NCBI GenBank assembly: GCA_945862145.1
Contig: CAMAXE010000001.1
Location: 186,001-250,000, forward strand
DNA from: Klebsiella pneumoniae
GTDB taxonomy: Bacteria > Pseudomonadota > Gammaproteobacteria > Pseudomonadales > UBA5518
DNA length: 64,000 nucleotides
Reading direction: 5' to 3'
The notes below the pieces were generated by a model, which saw only the letters and a program-made list of their open reading frames with translations, did not search any database and was not told where the DNA came from. The translations under genes and the position numbers were made by a program. Shown here in pieces: positions 62,053 through 64,000 of the stretch. Numbering within the stretch: the first letter of the stretch is position 1; every line of letters begins with the position of its first letter.

Positions 62053-63078
62053 ATGAAACGACGCGACGTGCTGTCTTTAGGGCTTGGTGCGGCCGGGCTT
62101 CTTGCTGCAGGCGGTAGCAGGGCTGCACGGCGGGAGCCCGTGTATCGCCGACTGCGCAAGGGCGATGCGGTAGCCGTAGTGGCACCGGCCAGCGTCACCT
62201 ACGAGAAGATCGAGATCGACTACGCGGGCGATGTGCTGCGTGCGCTTGGCCTGGAGCCGCAGTTTGGCGCTAACGTTACAAAGCGTTTCGGCTACCTCGC
62301 CGGTGAGGACGCTGCACGGGCTGCGGATATCAATGCAGCGTTTGCAAACCCGGGCGTGGCAGCTGTCTTTGCGCTACGGGGCGGATGGGGGTCCGGGCGC
62401 TTGCTTCCGCTGCTCGATTACGCGGCGATCGCGCGCACACCGAAGCTGCTGCTGGGCTACAGCGATATCACGGCGTTGCTGCTGGCGCTGAATGCCAAAT
62501 CCGGGCTGCGCGGCGTGCACGGCCCGAACCTGCTCTCGGACTGGAACCCTTTCGTGGTCGACATACTGCATCGGCTGTTGTTCGAGGGCGAGCGTATCGA
62601 ATACCGCCCCTACAAACCTGAAACCACCTCTCTTGCCACGCTCGAAGGACGCATCCAGACCCTCGTTCCGGGCAGCGCACAGGGCGAGCTGGTGGGGGGC
62701 AATCTCACCGTGCTTGCCTCGCTCGCGGGCACGCCCTACCTGCCCGATATGCGTGGCAAGCTCCTGTTCCTCGAAGACGTGCACGAGGCGGTTTACCGCA
62801 TCGATCGCTCTCTCACCCAGTTGCGCCTCGCCGGAATACTCGATCAGCCCGCAGGCATCATATTCGGCAGCTTTCAGGACATTCCGCCCGACGATGATGT
62901 GGGCGGCTTCGCCCTCTACGAGATCCTCGAACAGCACTGCAGGGCGGTGGGCAAGCCCGCATTCTCCGGCGCGGCATTCGGCCATATGCCGCAGAACAGC
63001 GCGATCCCCGTCGGTATTCGCGCGAGCATGGATGCCGGCAGTGGCGTGATACGGCTGTTGGAGCCCGTGGTCGGCTGA
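62053..63078 (+). CDS. S66 family LD-carboxypeptidase
   Basis: A 341-residue serine peptidase of the LdcA family. The N-terminus MKRRDVLSLGLGAAGLLAAGG looks like a twin-arginine signal peptide, so export as a folded protein is likely, unlike cytoplasmic E. coli LdcA. Family motifs are VAVVAPAS, ALRGGWGSGRLLPLLDY, the nucleophile in LLGYSDITALL and the histidine in GAAFGHMPQNSAIPVG. It trims the D-Ala after an L,D bond in murein tetrapeptides. It is divergent from the VanX-like gene. Confidence 0.9.
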   Translation: MKRRDVLSLGLGAAGLLAAGGSRAARREPVYRRLRKGDAVAVVAPASVTYEKIEIDYAGDVLRALGLEPQFGANVTKRFGYLAGEDAARAADINAAFANPGVAAVFALRGGWGSGRLLPLLDYAAIARTPKLLLGYSDITALLLALNAKSGLRGVHGPNLLSDWNPFVVDILHRLLFEGERIEYRPYKPETTSLATLEGRIQTLVPGSAQGELVGGNLTVLASLAGTPYLPDMRGKLLFLEDVHEAVYRIDRSLTQLRLAGILDQPAGIIFGSFQDIPPDDDVGGFALYEILEQHCRAVGKPAFSGAAFGHMPQNSAIPVGIRASMDAGSGVIRLLEPVVG

Positions 63079-63087
63079 GCGGGCGAC

Positions 63088-64000
63088 TCAGATCTGACTG
63101 CGGAAAAAGCGCCTCGCGCTGTAGGGCTCGAGCGGGAAGGGCGGCTGGCTGCCCTCGATCAGAGCCTGCACGGCAAGTGCTGTTGCCGGTCCCTGCGTGA
63201 GGCCGAGGTGCCCATGCCCGAAAGCCAGCACCACGCGCCCTTCTGCCGCGGTGTCGATAACCGGGATGCCATCGGGCAGCGAGGGTCGGTATCCCAGCCA
63301 GCGGCTCTGTATCGTGGTGTCGAGGCCGGGCAGCACGGTGGACGTGAAGGGCAGGAGTTTTTCAATCCGGCGGTAGTCGGGGCCGCGTTCGAGCCCTGCG
63401 AATTCCACGCAGGCCGTCACGCGCATGCCCTCCTGCATCGGGCAGAGCACGAAGCGCCGCCGCGAGTACATGATCGGCCGGCTCACGCTTCGCTCAGGCG
63501 TGGGAAGCATCACGTGATAGCCGCGCTCGGTCTCGAGCGGTACGCGAAGCCCCAGTTGTGCTGCCAAGGATTTTGACCAGGCACCAGCAGCCACCACGAT
63601 CCGATCGGCGGTGATTTCCCTGAGGTTCGTGGTGATGATGCACGCGGCGTGTGCGGGCCGGAGGTGCCGCACTTCCTCCAAGTGGAAAGATGCGCCGGCG
63701 TTTATCGCAGCCTCGGCGATGGCGCGCACGACACGCCCCGGGTTATCGATGAACAGCGAGCCCGGTTGCAGCATGCCAAAGCGCAGCCCCGCACCCAGCG
63801 CGGGTTCCAGTTCGTGCAGCGCTGCGGCATCCAGCACCTCGAATGGAAAGCCGTTGTCCTGCATCAGCTGGCGTTCGGTACCCGCGTGGAGGAAGTCCTG
63901 CTCGCGGTCATAGACCTTCAGCCAGCCCACATCCTGCAGCCGATCCGAGACGCGAGCCGTTGCAGCGGCATCACGCCAGGCGGCAACGGCCGTGTGGTTG
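63088..64000 (-). CDS. D-amino-acid dehydrogenase (DadA-like) flavoprotein, partial at window edge
   Basis: About 304 codons of a FAD-dependent oxidoreductase; the reading frame is open to base 64000 and the N-terminal FAD motif lies outside the window. The conserved end of DadA-type enzymes is present (VVAAGAWSKSLAAQLGLRVP, then ETERGYHVM, and LAFGHGHLGLTQGPATA near the C-terminus). It oxidises D-amino acids such as D-alanine to 2-oxo acids and feeds electrons to the respiratory chain. It converges on the LD-carboxypeptidase gene with 9 bases between, and could use its D-alanine product. Confidence 0.82.
   Translation of the reverse strand, partial: NHTAVAAWRDAAATARVSDRLQDVGWLKVYDREQDFLHAGTERQLMQDNGFPFEVLDAAALHELEPALGAGLRFGMLQPGSLFIDNPGRVVRAIAEAAINAGASFHLEEVRHLRPAHAACIITTNLREITADRIVVAAGAWSKSLAAQLGLRVPLETERGYHVMLPTPERSVSRPIMYSRRRFVLCPMQEGMRVTACVEFAGLERGPDYRRIEKLLPFTSTVLPGLDTTIQSRWLGYRPSLPDGIPVIDTAAEGRVVLAFGHGHLGLTQGPATALAVQALIEGSQPPFPLEPYSARRFFRSQI

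Overview
The window is a GC-rich, densely packed bacterial chromosome segment. The conserved order asd-fimV-truA-trpF-accD-folC-(SPOR protein)-cvpA-purF-metZ, the divergent ppiB/glnS-cysS pair, acnB, folD next to tRNA genes and a SelU/fused-SelD pair all point to a gammaproteobacterium of the pseudomonad/cellvibrionad type. FimV, the betaine-homocysteine-type methyltransferase and several acyl-CoA, sterol and ketosteroid-type enzymes fit an aerobic, possibly marine, heterotroph. The lineage is inferred from gene order and was not tested by any search.

Bases 1-15200 are a long plus-strand block. It starts with the asd tail, the polar hub protein FimV, TruA, TrpF, AccD, FolC, a SPOR-domain division protein, CvpA, PurF and MetZ. 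A MoxR ATPase / DUF58 / TgpA transglutaminase unit follows, and then a homocysteine methyltransferase joined by overlapping stop/start codons. MetZ (makes homocysteine) and the methyltransferase (consumes it) bracket the MoxR unit. Bases 15245-19894 run on the minus strand: a divergent LysA-like decarboxylase, aconitase AcnB and cyclophilin PpiB. GlnS-CysS follow on plus.

Bases 23248-25850 hold feoAB behind a convincing Fur box. SelU and a fused NDH-like/SelD protein (26009-29288) form a tRNA 2-selenouridine pathway. An emrA-emrB-marR efflux operon follows, with a 16-bp perfect palindrome over its -35 element. Then come a sterol-desaturase-family membrane enzyme, an HD-GYP protein, a methyltransferase, a small exported protein, a ketosteroid-dehydrogenase-like flavoprotein and a giant tandem UvrA with four ABC ATPase domains plus a coupled 105-residue protein. 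DUF1330, HIT, DUF2235, DUF502, Sir2, SIMPL and FolD genes lead up to the tRNA genes.

Transfer RNAs for Pro(TGG), His(GTG) and Arg(TCT) lie at 49.3-50.6 kb, with an enoyl-CoA hydratase gene between His and Arg. Downstream is an accessory-looking segment (aldo/keto reductase, PhyH dioxygenase, GPH-type transporter, and a GFA-family gene whose only plausible start is ATA) ending in a short AT-rich stretch. Exported hydrolases follow: a CocE/NonD-type esterase-peptidase, an M28 carboxypeptidase and an NTF2-like protein. A scar comes next, in which the 3' tail of an agmatine-deiminase-type gene abuts the 5' end of a transposase gene.

The right end encodes a secreted, almost purely calcium-binding-repeat (thrombospondin type 3) protein with a strong terminator. 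It is followed by three genes that together could break down D-alanyl peptides from the cell wall: a VanX/DdpX-type dipeptidase, an S66 LD-carboxypeptidase and a DadA-like D-amino-acid dehydrogenase cut by the window edge. No CRISPR array, rRNA or prophage was seen.
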